NCBI RefSeq assembly: GCF_003606345.3
Contig: NZ_CP031844.2
Span: 1,523,501-1,587,500 of the forward strand
DNA: 64,000 bases
Direction: 5' to 3'
DNA from: Bartonella krasnovii
GTDB taxonomy: Bacteria; Pseudomonadota; Alphaproteobacteria; Rhizobiales; Rhizobiaceae
Every line of letters begins with the position of its first letter. Position 1 is the stretch's first letter. The position numbers were made by a program, and so were the translations under genes. The notes under the pieces are model-generated. The model made no database searches and was not told where the DNA came from. It was given only the letters and a program-made list of their open reading frames with translations. Of the stretch, positions 21,168-30,684 are shown in pieces.

Positions 21168-22293
21168 TCTCCTCTCACAAATACAAGTAAAAATAAATTT
21201 TATCTAAAGAAAGCTTCTCGGTTTATAAATTTTATGCCTGCCTATAAAAATATAAGAATAGATTGCTTCATGATCTTATTGAAGAGAAAATAAGAATCCA
21301 TCATACTCTCTTATTTCAACCCCTCTTATCATACTCTCCCCCAAAATCATTTTTATAAAAAGATCCATATAGAGATAAAATATTTCACAAAGGAGTTTAA
21401 AGTCTCTCTTTAAAGACAAGAGCTGCAGCACCATTAGAAAGTGAGGACAATAAAATAACAATAGTTAATGCTTAAGTTTCCCTCCTCTCTTTCCAATCTA
21501 TGAAAAAACGCCCCCCCATACATAACGACTTACTCTTAATACAAAAAGCGTTATCACGTGTTTTTACAAAATAACAATTTTTGCCAACTCGCTTTCCTAA
21601 AAGATAAAGAATCCAACCAACGCCCATGTGTCGACGATTCAACTTCTCAGACATCTTCCTGTTTCTTCCTCTTTTTATGTGTTTTTATTGATAGATAGCA
21701 TTTTGATTTAAAATGATAATTTTTAAAATTGAATCATAAACTTCAAATATTTTTCTTATGCGTTATAAGCGGGATTGGTGTGTGAAAAAATTATCTTATA
21801 AAAAAAATAAAAGTATCTATGAACATTTCCAGGGTCCAAGAGCTAGCAAAGCGTATGATGATGCCAATTTTCGCTTTTATGAAACGTAGCGGTATAGAAT
21901 AGATTTTATATTATTCATGGAGATTTTTTCGTTATACCCTTCAAGCGCACCATCATAAAACGAGCTTTAAGAGCATTAAGACCAATATTTCTTTAAGACG
22001 AGCGCATAAGTTAAGTATATTTTGTTTGAAATATTCTTCTTTACATGAAGAACGTGCCCCACTATTAGGCTTTTCATGCAAGCTTTACTCTATCCATCAC
22101 ATGATCTAACAAAAAATATCTCTCTGTAAATTTGTAAATCTTATACCACTTTCCCTAGACGATAGAATTTTACAGTACAAAAGGATAAATTAAAGCAGAA
22201 AAAAATTTTTCCCTATAAAGAAAAAGAACGGTTGGAAAGAAGTCAAGAATTTGCCTATACTACGGGGCATTAAAGTACTATAAGGAGATGAAA
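21168..22293. other. 1.1 kb gap with relic sequence
   Basis: No supported gene. The part from about 21761 to 22060 shares blocks with 29199-29390, such as CGTTATAAGCGGG versus CGTCATAAGCGGA, a GAGCTTTAAGAG-like block, AGCGCATAA and AACGTGCCCC. It looks like a decayed dispersed element or gene. Two reverse-strand frames of 60 codons (21276-21654) lack family features. Confidence 0.45.
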
Positions 22294-23106
22294 ATGCGCC
22301 TTACAGTTGTTGGTGCAAATGGAAGAATGGGACGTGAACTCATTACAGCAACCGGACTTAGAAAAGATGTAGAGCTTTGTGCTGTTCTTGTGCGCAAAGG
22401 CTCACCTTTTGTAGGAAAAGATGCCTCTACCTTAATTGGTTCAGATTCTCTTGGGGTTTGTATCACAGATGATCCCGAAAAAGCTTTTTCAAACACAGAA
22501 GGGATTGTAGATTTTTCACAACCCCAAGCGAGTATTCTTTATGCTCATTATGCGGCTCAAAGAAAACTTGTCCATATTATAGGCACCACAGGATTTAGCA
22601 AAACAGAAGAAGAAAAAATTGCAGAGTTTGCGAAACATACAACAATTGTCAAATCCGGAAATATGAGCCTTGGAATAAATCTTTTAGCCAACCTTGTAAA
22701 GAAAGCAGCCAAAGCATTAGAAGCCAATGATTTTGATATTGAAATTTACGAAATGCATCATGCAAACAAAGTTGATGCCCCTTCTGGAACAGCCCTTCTT
22801 CTTGGACAAGCAGCAGCTGAAGGTCGAAATGTTATGCTGCAAGATGTACGTGTCAACGAACGCAATGGCCATACAGGGAAACGCGAAAAAGGCTCCATTG
22901 GCTTTTCTTGTTCACGGGGTGGAACAGTTGTTGGCGAACACAATGTCATTTTTGCCGGTTCCCATGAGCGCATTATTCTTTCCCATACAGCACAAGAACG
23001 CTCCATCTTTGCCAATGGCGCATTAAAAGCAGCTTTATGGGCAAAAAACCATGGAAATGGTCTTTATTCAATGCTCGATGTCTTGGGATTAAACGATGAA
23101 TTTTAA
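22294..23106 (+). CDS. dapB: 4-hydroxy-tetrahydrodipicolinate reductase
   Basis: A 270-residue enzyme of lysine and diaminopimelate synthesis that reduces 4-hydroxy-tetrahydrodipicolinate with NAD(P)H. Seen: Rossmann motif [11 protein letters not shown] near the start, GTTGFSKTE near residue 100, and the family signature [16 protein letters not shown] near residues 152-167. The start was set by the ribosome site: TAAGGAG ends at 22287 directly against an ATG at 22288, so the second ATG at 22294, 6 bases downstream, is the better start. The gene gpmA follows after 28 bp on the same strand. Confidence 0.95.
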   Translation: MRLTVVGANGRMGRELITATGLRKDVELCAVLVRKGSPFVGKDASTLIGSDSLGVCITDDPEKAFSNTEGIVDFSQPQASILYAHYAAQRKLVHIIGTTGFSKTEEEKIAEFAKHTTIVKSGNMSLGINLLANLVKKAAKALEANDFDIEIYEMHHANKVDAPSGTALLLGQAAAEGRNVMLQDVRVNERNGHTGKREKGSIGFSCSRGGTVVGEHNVIFAGSHERIILSHTAQERSIFANGALKAALWAKNHGNGLYSMLDVLGLNDEF

Positions 23107-23134
23107 ACAATCAATAAAATAGAGGCAATTCATA

Positions 23135-23755
23135 ATGGGACGCACACTTGTACTCATCCGTCACGGACAAAGCGAATGGAATCTCAAAAATCTTTTTACG
23201 GGTTGGAAAGACCCTGATTTAACAGAAAAAGGTCATGCTGAAGCGATAGCAGCAGGAAAAAAACTGAAAGAATCTGGTTTAAAGTTTGATATCGCATATA
23301 CATCTGCTTTACAGCGTGCCCAAAAAACAGCTCAGCACATTTTAGAGCAAATGGGACAATCAAATTTAGAAGTGATCAAAAACTCTGCATTAAATGAACG
23401 TAATTATGGAGATCTCGCTGGTTTAAATAAAGATGAAGTGCGCCAACAATGGGGGCAAGAGCAAGTGCAAATGTGGCGCCGCTCCTATACGATTGCCCCC
23501 CCGAATGGAGAAAGTCTACGCGATACCGGTGCACGCATTTGGCCTTATTATCTTTATCATATCCAGCCTCATATTTTGCGTTCTCAAACTGTTTTGATCG
23601 CAGCACATGGAAATTCTCTTCGTGCCCTTATTATGGCGCTTGAAGGTCTTACCAGTGAGCAAATTATATCTCAAGAATTAGCAACCGGTATTCCTATTCT
23701 TTACACCTTTAATCCCGATTCAACCATTGCATCAAAGACAATCATCACACCTTAA
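23135..23755 (+). CDS. gpmA: 2,3-bisphosphoglycerate-dependent phosphoglycerate mutase
   Basis: A 206-residue histidine phosphatase superfamily enzyme of glycolysis that interconverts 3- and 2-phosphoglycerate. The phosphohistidine motif [10 protein letters not shown] lies at residues 7-16, followed by [13 protein letters not shown]; the second catalytic histidine is in [11 protein letters not shown]. It is shorter than the E. coli enzyme (about 250 residues), as is usual in Rhizobiales. Ribosome site AGAGGC precedes the ATG. Likely cotranscribed with dapB. Confidence 0.95.
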   Translation: MGRTLVLIRHGQSEWNLKNLFTGWKDPDLTEKGHAEAIAAGKKLKESGLKFDIAYTSALQRAQKTAQHILEQMGQSNLEVIKNSALNERNYGDLAGLNKDEVRQQWGQEQVQMWRRSYTIAPPNGESLRDTGARIWPYYLYHIQPHILRSQTVLIAAHGNSLRALIMALEGLTSEQIISQELATGIPILYTFNPDSTIASKTIITP

Positions 23756-23830
23756 ACTTTCAAAACCATGATGCCCTCCAAAAGTTTAATTCAATCATTT
23801 TAAACAAAGAAAATAAATTCTATAATTTTA

Positions 23831-23859
23831 TTGACAGAATTGCTTCATGCGCTTAGATG
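23831..23859 (+). promoter_or_regulatory. Likely promoter of tRNA-Leu
   Basis: TTGACA at 23831 and TAGATG at 23854 are spaced by 17 bases, with the tRNA 5' end 11 bases downstream, the usual distance for a tRNA transcription start. Confidence 0.55.
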
Positions 23860-23869
23860 ATTTTTATAA

Positions 23870-23954
23870 GCCCAGATGGCGGAATTGGTAGACGCGCAGG
23901 TTTCAGGTACCTGTGCCGCAAGGCGTGGAGGTTCGAGTCCTCTTCCGGGCACCA
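23870..23954 (+). tRNA. tRNA-Leu (anticodon CAG)
   Basis: Complete class II tRNA of 85 bases with an encoded CCA. Acceptor GCCCAGA pairs with TCCGGGC (one G-U type pair), the D-arm holds GGTAGACGC, the anticodon stem CAGGT/ACCTG frames the loop TTCAGGT with anticodon CAG (reads CUG), a long variable arm TGCCGCAAGGCGT follows, and the T-arm is GGAGGTTCGAGTCCTCT. Confidence 0.97.
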
Positions 23955-24657
23955 TTAACTTTATATCAACAGTAACTTTTTTATTTTATATACATTCTTT
24001 TATGTGAGAGCCATATAGATAAACATAAGAGCATAGGATTTTTTTAACACGTCCCACAATTATTTAAAATCAAGACTTCTTTTGAAGGTATTTTTTCTAT
24101 CCTTAAAGCCCAAAGGATCTACGCTGCTAAAAAATCAAAATCTTTAAAGATCTCTCTAGAGCAGCATGTTCTTTTCATTGCGTATAATTTGTTATTTTTA
24201 AACGTAAAGGATACCCAAATAAAATTGAAGAAATAATTTTTTTAACATACCTCAAAGTCTGTTCTAGACAGATTCTAGTAATTTTTTTAAGTATTGGAAA
24301 GCCCTCTTGCGTCAAACCATTTAAAACTCTCATACACATGATAACAGTTTCATGTTGCAACAGAGTAAAAAGTTTGATTATGAAATTCTTTTGAGAAAAG
24401 CAGCCCCCTTTTCTAAAAAGAAATGCCCTTTTCTTGATCTAAGAACTCTATGATTTTGGCTTCCATACCAATGTAGGTACAGACTTTTGCCAATCTGCAA
24501 CAGAAGATAAAAATTCTAAAGACACATCTGAGTTCTATTTTTGAACCCTCTTTTTTTATTCTATCGAAAACATGAAAAAATCTATTCAATCATCAGTATG
24601 AAACATCTTCATGCTTTAAAACGGGTACTATAAAAAAATTGAAACTCTGTGCCGTTT
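23955..24657. other. AT-rich gap after tRNA-Leu
   Basis: No supported gene in about 700 bases. A 61-codon reverse frame at 24175-24360 has no ribosome site or recognisable feature. Being next to a tRNA this is a plausible integration site, but I see no direct repeat of the tRNA 3' end here. Confidence 0.4.
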
Positions 24658-24849
24658 TTATTGTTCTTTCTTGAATAATCCCTCGATTGCTGCATCTCGT
24701 TCTTTAATCACTTTTTCTAACTCTGCAGCAACCTTTTTATACAATTTCGAACGCTTAAGAAAAGAATAATAAAGCGTGATAATTGCTATGTTTAAAACAC
24801 AACTAATAATTATTATCGCGAAAACAAACAGTATCATAAGAACCGTCAT
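24658..24849 (-). CDS. Small single-span membrane protein, unknown
   Basis: A 63-residue protein: a strongly hydrophobic N-terminal half (residues 2-30) followed by a charged, probably coiled-coil tail (KKVAAELEKVIKERDAAIEG). AAGGAG lies 7 bases before the ATG, good support for translation. It is the last of four reverse-strand genes (26105 to 24658). The plan, one membrane helix plus a charged cytoplasmic or periplasmic helix, is repeated in the 49-residue neighbour at 25281-25430. Family and function are not recognised. Confidence 0.55.
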   Translation of the reverse strand: MTVLMILFVFAIIIISCVLNIAIITLYYSFLKRSKLYKKVAAELEKVIKERDAAIEGLFKKEQ

Positions 24850-24879
24850 TTTTTTCTCCTTTTTTGTACTATAAGAGCT

Positions 24880-25230
24880 TTATCTCGCTGCTGAAGAGTA
24901 TCTTCTAATTGTTGAAGTGTTTTTTTCAATTTCTTTGTCAATCGTATGTGTAAAATTAAAATAATCGGAGAAGCTATAGAAAAACATAAAAAAAATGAAT
25001 GCGATAAAAATACATATAAAAGTCAAAATATCGAACTCTCTATCGGCCTCACCCAACATCCGGACAACAGAACCTAAAGCCATACTGATAACAAATATGC
25101 AGAAGATTATTTTATAATCCTTCGATGAAAGCGCTATAGCTTCTTTAAACGCTAAAACTCTAGATTCTGTATCAAATGCTGAAGAAGCTTCCGAAACCTT
25201 TTCATCCAGATTTTGAAATGTCTCATTCAA
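24880..25230 (-). CDS. Two-span membrane protein, unknown
   Basis: A 116-residue protein with a polar N terminus, two hydrophobic segments (about residues 40-58 and 68-88) and a polar C-terminal tail. The frame begins with TTG at 25230; an in-frame stop lies about 57 bases upstream and no ATG is available between, so the start is either this TTG or another rare codon. It lies 30 bp before the 63-residue gene and 50 bp after the 49-residue gene, all on the reverse strand. I do not recognise the family. Confidence 0.5.
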   Translation of the reverse strand: MNETFQNLDEKVSEASSAFDTESRVLAFKEAIALSSKDYKIIFCIFVISMALGSVVRMLGEADREFDILTFICIFIAFIFFMFFYSFSDYFNFTHTIDKEIEKNTSTIRRYSSAAR

Positions 25231-25280
25231 TGGTTGTGTTTCTTTGGTCGTGTTTCTTGCCTTTTCATGCTGGTCTCATT

Positions 25281-25430
25281 TTATTTTTCATTTTCGGAGT
25301 GTGTTTCTCGCGCGTTTTTATCTCTTTTCCATCTTTCTTTTTCCGCTCTTTCACAGTTCCTGTTACACAAAAAACAAAGAGTCCCTATAATAACCGTAAC
25401 GGATATGATGAGTACTATTGCAAATCCCAC
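25281..25430 (-). CDS. Very small single-span membrane protein (49 residues)
   Basis: Found by reading the gap between the two neighbouring genes. GTG at 25430, preceded by AAAGGA 7 bases upstream, opens a 49-codon frame ending in TAA at 25281. The product has a hydrophobic segment (VGFAIVLIISVTVIIGTLCF), a CNRNC pair of cysteines and a highly charged tail (ERAEKERWKRDKNARE). This is the same plan as the 63-residue protein at 24658. Its position fills the only gap in the reverse-strand cluster. Function is unknown; a chance frame cannot be fully excluded at this length. Confidence 0.5.
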   Translation of the reverse strand: MGFAIVLIISVTVIIGTLCFLCNRNCERAEKERWKRDKNARETHSENEK

Positions 25431-25514
25431 CGTTTATTCCTTTTTCAATGACATCGTTGTTGGATCATCTCATGCATTCTTCCCCATCGCATCAATGAAC
25501 AACCTTCTGTTTCT

Positions 25515-26105
25515 TTATCGCGATATTTTTTTCAGACTTTGAAGTTTATTGTTTAAACGATCAACTTCGTGATCAAGCCTTTCAAGTTCTTTATTGAGTC
25601 CATCAATATGCCCATGATGTTTAGAAATCACTTCTAAAGTATGTAATGACTGAGACTGATCCTTAAGCTGATCGACTTTGTTTAAAACGCGAAAGGCTTC
25701 TGTTCTTTTCTCAACATGCTCAAATAGCGTAAAAACCTTCTCAAGCCGCTCAAAAATTGCAGCATTTCGTTTTTGCGTTATCTCATATTTATAAGTAAGT
25801 TGTTTGTTGTTTGGCATCGTTTTCAGCAATGCCAAATAGAGTTCCTGCTGTTCAAGAGCTATTCTCTTCAAATCCTCTACCGCTACCCCTAATACCTTCA
25901 TTGTATCATTCCATCCCCGTTGCGCATTTTCCTTTTCAAACTCAACGGAATCCAGCCTCTGAACAGCATCATCCCGCTCCTTAACGACTTGGGAACAAAA
26001 TAATTTATCCACGCCCGTATAACCATGCGATGCGGAAACAAGGTATGTCAGCAAAAATATGATAAGCAATAAGCCTTTTCTCAACAGAATTTTTTTTGTA
26101 AACAT
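25515..26105 (-). CDS. Exported coiled-coil protein, unknown
   Basis: A 196-residue protein with an N-terminal signal peptide or signal anchor (hydrophobic residues 11-25, then ASHGY) and a long polar region rich in heptad-like patterns. Coiled coil is likely at about 40-70 and again at about 150-195 (LNKELERLDHEVDRLNNKL). It is the first gene of a four-gene reverse-strand cluster with three small membrane proteins. The combination could be an envelope-associated complex. No catalytic motif is seen, and I do not recognise the family. Confidence 0.6.
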   Translation of the reverse strand: MFTKKILLRKGLLLIIFLLTYLVSASHGYTGVDKLFCSQVVKERDDAVQRLDSVEFEKENAQRGWNDTMKVLGVAVEDLKRIALEQQELYLALLKTMPNNKQLTYKYEITQKRNAAIFERLEKVFTLFEHVEKRTEAFRVLNKVDQLKDQSQSLHTLEVISKHHGHIDGLNKELERLDHEVDRLNNKLQSLKKISR

Positions 26106-26600
26106 TTTTCTATTTTCTCGTATAAAATACCTTAAAATAAATACCTAAATTCTCATCAAAAGATTCGAAATTAAATTTATTCAATCTCTTTAGAATAATC
26201 TACGATAAAAATAAAAGGGGTAAATTATACAAAAAATAAACCTATAAAAACGAATTTATTCAACAGAGTAGTTACGAACTTTTTCTGTTGAGTGAGATAT
26301 CTCTATCAGAACAAGTTAATCATTTTAATATATAAATAATTCAAAAGTGTTATTTTGATTAATAAATACGCTGACAATTATGAAAATACTATATATACAA
26401 AAACAGACAAAACGGCTAACTGATAGGATACATCATTTTCTCAAAACTCATCTATAAATACTTTTATAAATACTTTTTGTAAAAATATTCACTTTACATC
26501 ATAAAACTCATTGACAATAATCACTTTTTTACATCCTTATTCTCTCACTTAAATGATGAATATGAGTTATGAAAGCATAATTTTTAAAGGGAGGAGGATC
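26106..26600. other. AT-rich divergent region upstream of the microcin C-like locus
   Basis: No gene in these 495 bases. A TTGACA hexamer at 26511 could be the -35 of the mccA-like gene, but I find no good -10 at the right distance. Confidence 0.4.
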
Positions 26601-26624
26601 ATGGATCATACAGAATGTAACTAA
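26601..26624 (+). CDS. Microcin C-like heptapeptide gene (mccA-like)
   Basis: A seven-codon reading frame, ATG to TAA, encoding MDHTECN. It is preceded by an unusually strong ribosome site (AAGGGAGGAGG at 26587-26597, 3 bases before the ATG). The microcin C precursor MccA of E. coli is also a seven-residue peptide with a C-terminal Asn, the residue that MccB adenylates through an N-P bond. Here the peptide gene sits about 75 bp upstream of a clear mccB relic, with a stem-loop between, as in the E. coli locus. Length, C-terminal Asn, ribosome site and position agree. That the peptide is still made into a toxin is unlikely because mccB is broken. Confidence 0.75.
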   Translation: MDHTECN

Positions 26625-26627
26625 TGA

Positions 26628-26663
26628 CTAGAAAAAATTCTTTTCCCTGGAATTATTTTCTAG
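26628..26663 (+). terminator. Stem-loop between the mccA-like gene and mccB relic
   Basis: CTAGAAAA at 26628 pairs with TTTTCTAG at 26656-26663, and the inner AATTC pairs with GAATT; one unpaired A interrupts the stem. The loop is TTTTCCCTG. A hairpin in this place in microcin C operons limits read-through from mccA into mccB and stabilises the short message; I infer the same here. There is no clean U-tract, so attenuation rather than full termination is possible. Confidence 0.65.
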
Positions 26664-26699
26664 AAAGAAGTTGGTTTGATCTACAAGTGGGGAGGAAAA

Positions 26700-27758
26700 A
26701 TGAAATAACAGTATCTTTTGGAAAAATACACACGTATTGTTGTTCGTGAAAAGGATGCCATTTTCGGTGCTGGTTCAAAACATTCATTATCAATGATAAG
26801 AGATTTGGGATAACTTACTCCTTATTGCAGCACAATGGATCAAAAAAAAAGACTGTCGATGAGGTTTATAATTCACTATCGTCTGTTATGCTAAAAGAAA
26901 ATTTTAATCGTGCGTTTAATTTTCTTGTTTCTAATCATTTTCTTGTCCAAGCTGAAACATCAAACAATATTCTCAATAGTCGCTATTCTAGAAGTCATCT
27001 CCATTACCAAAGTTATGGTATGCATCCAGTCTCTATCCAGCATACTCTTTTGCAAAAAAGTGTCGTCATTTTAGGCTGTGGTGGGATTGGTAATCATGTA
27101 TCAGCAATGCTTGCAGCCTCTGGTGTTGGGAAATTGACTCTTGTTGACAATGATGTGATCGAGTTGGCCAATCTTACGAGGCAAATTCTTTTTACTGAAG
27201 ATACTAGGTCTTCCGAAAACAAAAGTTCTTAAGCCTAAACTGCTACGAAGAAACAGCCAAAGTGAAATTCATGAATTACAAATGTTGATGACTGAAAAAG
27301 AGGACATTAAAAAGCTCCCCAAAGCTGATGTATGGATTATTTCTGCTGATTTTTCTGATCAGCTAGGAGTATGGATCAATGAATGGTGTGTAAAAAATAA
27401 ACAAGCCTATATAAATTCTGGTTATGTTAATGATATAGCTGTCGTTGGTCCATTTTACATACCTGGGCAAACTGGTTGTTACGCATGCAGCGCATCTATA
27501 GGCAATCTTCCAGCAAAAAGTGATCATCTTATTTATGAGGCTTGTGTTATGATTAATAATAACTTCAAAGTTGCTACATTTCCTCCTGTGAATACTCTTT
27601 CAGCCGCCATGTGTGCCAACGATGCTCTTAAATTTTGGGGTGGTTATGGAAGCCTTCTTTCCACTGATCAAAGCGTGGGAATATGGAGCAGCCAGCTCTT
27701 CATAGAAGAACGCTCTCTCAAGAAAAATCCTCACTGTAAGGTTTGTGGAACAACATAA
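26700..27758 (+). pseudogene. mccB-like adenylyltransferase (ThiF/E1 fold), broken
   Basis: MccB joins AMP to the C-terminal Asn of the microcin C peptide. The relic aligns in order with MccB: an N-terminal peptide clamp (QYLLEKYTRI, then WDNLLLIAAQWIKKK), the crossover YSR-HLHYQSYG, the ATP site ILGCGGIGNH, LVDNDVIELANLTRQILF, and zinc cysteines in TGCYAC and CKVCG. It is disrupted at four places: TAA at codon 3 (26706), a frame change near 26810, an extra A in an A9 run (26842-26850), and a frame change near 27205. The longest intact parts are 26825-27232 and 27282-27758. A strong ribosome site, GGGGAGGAAAA, precedes the ATG at 26700. The identity is clear; loss of function is likely. Confidence 0.85.
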
Positions 27759-28977
27759 ATGAACAGACCACGCACCCTTGCTCTCACCTATGGCTCTTAT
27801 AATGCCGTACGCATGCTCATTGGTGTCTACCATACGATTTTTTTTAATGTCGATGGGGGTGAGTCTCGCACAATTAGCACTACTTCAAGTTGTCTTTTCC
27901 ACAACTATTCTCCTGCTTGATTTTCCTTGTTCTGTTTTAACGGACAGATATCGACGTAAATATTCCGTGATAGCTGGTGTCTTTATGACAGGAGTATTTT
28001 ATCTTCTCTGCCTTCAAGCTCCTCATATGACAGCGCTTATTATTGCGCAAATTCTCTATGCAGCAGGCATTTGCATCATTGTCAGCGCCATTGACGGATG
28101 GATTTACCATTCTCTTGGTGATAAACACGATCACTTTTCGCATTATGCGCACCTTTATCACCAAGTGAATTCTTTCGGGAGTATTTTCAGTGGAATTGTA
28201 GGCATTGGAACGATTTATTACTCTGGACAATATTTTATGGGATATATTATCTCATGCCTCATGATGGGGATTATTTTTTGGGTCTTCCTTATTATTCCTG
28301 AAGAAAAGAAATCAACGATTGAAACACACAAAACAAAAACAATCTTGCACAATGCCAAGGAAACGCTCTGGATCTTTCAAAACACCGTGGGTGGAGCATG
28401 GTTTATTTTCCTCATGTGTCTTTTTAGCGCTGGAATTCAGATTATTTATCATTTTTGGCAACCAATTATCCTTGTAGGAGAAAAAATTGATCACCTCAAT
28501 GGCTCGCAAATGTTGGTCCTTATGTGCTGTCATATTGGAGCCTTTTCAGCACAGTATTTTTCAAATTTACTGATGTCGAAATATCATGTCCTTGATAAAA
28601 AATATAAGAATTCTATCAAATATTTTTCCTTCTTTTCTTCTCTGATGTGCACCGCACTTTATTTTTTCGTTCATAACAATCAAACAGTTGCATCCGTCAT
28701 TGCCTTCTCTTTAATCCATGGATTTATTTGCACTGTCCCGATAGGAGCAAAAAGCTTATTTTTCTCAGAGCTAAGTCAAACACAAACGCAGCATATTTCT
28801 GGTGTTGTTGGTGCTGTATCTTTTAGCGGCAGACTATTTTCAATTACCGTATTAAGTATTATTTCTTTTCTTCCTGCAAAAGTTTCTCCCTCTTATTATC
28901 TCATCTTACCGACCCTTACTTTTTTCACGTGTGGTTTGGTCATCATGAGATGGATAAAACATTCTCAAAAGTCTTGA
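27759..28977 (+). pseudogene. mccC-like MFS exporter with an N-terminal frameshift
   Basis: Major facilitator superfamily permease of about 400 residues and 12 membrane segments, with the motif A variant LDFPCSVLTDRYRRK near residue 50. In microcin C loci the gene after mccB is the exporter MccC, and this position is exact: ATG at 27759 directly follows the mccB stop. That start reads MNRPRTLALTYGSYNAVRM into the first helix, then changes frame at a run of eight T (27838-27845); one T fewer restores MSMGVSLAQLALLQ. The remainder, to 28977, is open. A shortened product from a later start is possible, but it would lack the first helix. Phase variation at the T run is a weaker alternative. Confidence 0.75.
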
Positions 28978-30282
28978 TGAGCGGAAAACCATAAAATTAT
29001 CACCCACAAAGTTTTTTTCTAAAAAAAATTCTTCTAAAAGAGATCGAGGCTTCCTTAGCCCCTTAATACATCGAGCTTTCAACAGACAACATCTCCATAA
29101 CGCAATAATTTATAAAGATCATCGACCAAACTCAAATATCGTAAGATTTTTTCATCAAATCTATTTTATCTTGAATCAATCAAAATCATTTTCCTACACG
29201 TCATAAGCGGAAAGAGCCTTATGGGTAAAAACGATTTAGAAAGGAAAGAAGCCTTTTTATTCTATCCCATTCACAGGTTTCATTGCGAAATGAGCTTAAG
29301 AGAGATATCTTTAAAACCAGCGCATAAATTGGTAATATTCGTATTATATTAAGGGTGTAATCCCAAACAGAATAGACAAAACGTGCCCCCCATGATTTTC
29401 ATTATTTCACGGACAAAACTGTTACAGATTGGTGAAAGTTGTAAAAGTTGAATTCATAAGATAATGAGTGATGATAAAATGGGTATCTTTTTCGCTTTGA
29501 TATTTTTTAAAATGAAATGATCTTCCCATTTTTTAAAAATCATTCTCTCATAAGTTACAATATTTTTTCCCCTATTTGGCCTATAAAAGCTGATACAATG
29601 GTTAAAAAAATTAAACGGTTAAAACAATAAACTGTCTTAAATATTATCTTAACATATCCCGCTGTGTTAGAAGTCGATATTGATTGACATGCCATAGAAA
29701 AAGCAAAAACATCATAAAACAACAAATATGCCATCAATAGATTGGAGAAATATAGGGATATAAAACACTTTGTGAAACCATACCCGTAATCCATCTAGCT
29801 TTACGCCCACTTAATTCTTATAAGCGTTTGTGCTGCTTCCTATATTTATAAAAATCCGCAGACAATCTTTCACTAAAAAATTGGCATAGCGATTTGCATG
29901 AAATCGATTAAGTTTGAAACATCTCTTATTGGTTTTGCTTTAATTTCCACTCTTAGAAAGCATTTTTTGTCATTTGTTTCATGAAATATAGAAAGCCCAG
30001 GTATAAAAAAACAACACAAAAATTAAGAAAAAGGGTTAAGAAAACAAGTAGTAATACGCGCGGATCATGTAACCGCTAATAAGGTTTTGCGCATAAAAAC
30101 ATTGTTTGGCTGAACTGAAAATAAAAGAGCATCGCCCTCTATCAAAACAGTTGATAAAAAGTATCTAACAATAGAAGCAATTAAAAAAACAACAAAAATT
30201 GGGGAGGATAAAGAAAAGATTAAGTTAAAAGAACAAAAGGAAGCAAAATTTTCCAATTAATATACTGATTATTACTGAATAA
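28978..30282. other. 1.3 kb gap with relic sequence
   Basis: No supported gene. The part at about 29199-29390 resembles 21761-22060 (shared CGT-ATAAGCGG, GAGCTT-AAGAG, AGCGCATAA and AACGTGCCCC blocks). Reverse frames at 29555-29794 and 30065-30256 are hydrophobic, AT-driven and lack ribosome sites. Confidence 0.45.
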
Positions 30283-30373
30283 TGGCGGAGAGGAAGAGAT
30301 TCGAACTCTCGAGAGCCTTTTGAGCCCTACTCCCTTAGCAGGGGAGCGCCTTCGACCACTCGGCCACCTCTCC
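30283..30373 (-). tRNA. tRNA-Ser (anticodon GCT)
   Basis: Class II tRNA of 91 bases with encoded CCA on the reverse strand. Acceptor GGAGAGG pairs with CCTCTCC, the D-arm holds GGTCGAAGGC, the anticodon loop CTGCTAA gives anticodon GCT (reads AGC/AGU), a long variable arm follows, and the T-arm is GAGAGTTCGAATCTCTT. Confidence 0.97.
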
Positions 30374-30380
30374 AAGGAGT

Positions 30381-30409
30381 TGCATAAATGGTATCAATAA
30401 AAAGTTCAA
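30381..30409 (-). promoter_or_regulatory. Likely promoter of tRNA-Ser
   Basis: On the reverse strand TTGAAC (30409-30404) and TATGCA (30386-30381) are 17 bases apart, and the tRNA begins 7 bases downstream of the second hexamer. Confidence 0.5.
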
Positions 30410-30684
30410 GACATTTTCTATTTTTTTCCCAAATATCTGAAATTTTTCTTGATTGATTCCATAGGGATCAAAAGTTAATGAAACAAAAATTGTGTCTTTT
30501 TTACAACATCTTCTTGAATAGTACGTGGATACATTACAAAAAGTTCATTTCATATTTGAAACTCTCGAAATATTCGTATAGCTAGAATGATAAGTACCGC
30601 GTATTTTACTTATGCCTTTATCTTTAATGTATTAGGCAAGTGATATTCTTTAAAAGAAGATTAAACGGACCTCGGAGATCCCAT

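Noticed and set aside
24175-24360. 61-codon reverse frame after tRNA-Leu
   Set aside because: No ribosome site, no domain; the gap is AT-rich and stops are frequent.
29555-30256. Two hydrophobic reverse frames before tRNA-Ser
   Set aside because: Hydrophobicity follows from AT-rich codons (Phe, Ile, Leu); no ribosome sites; inside a gap of relic sequence.
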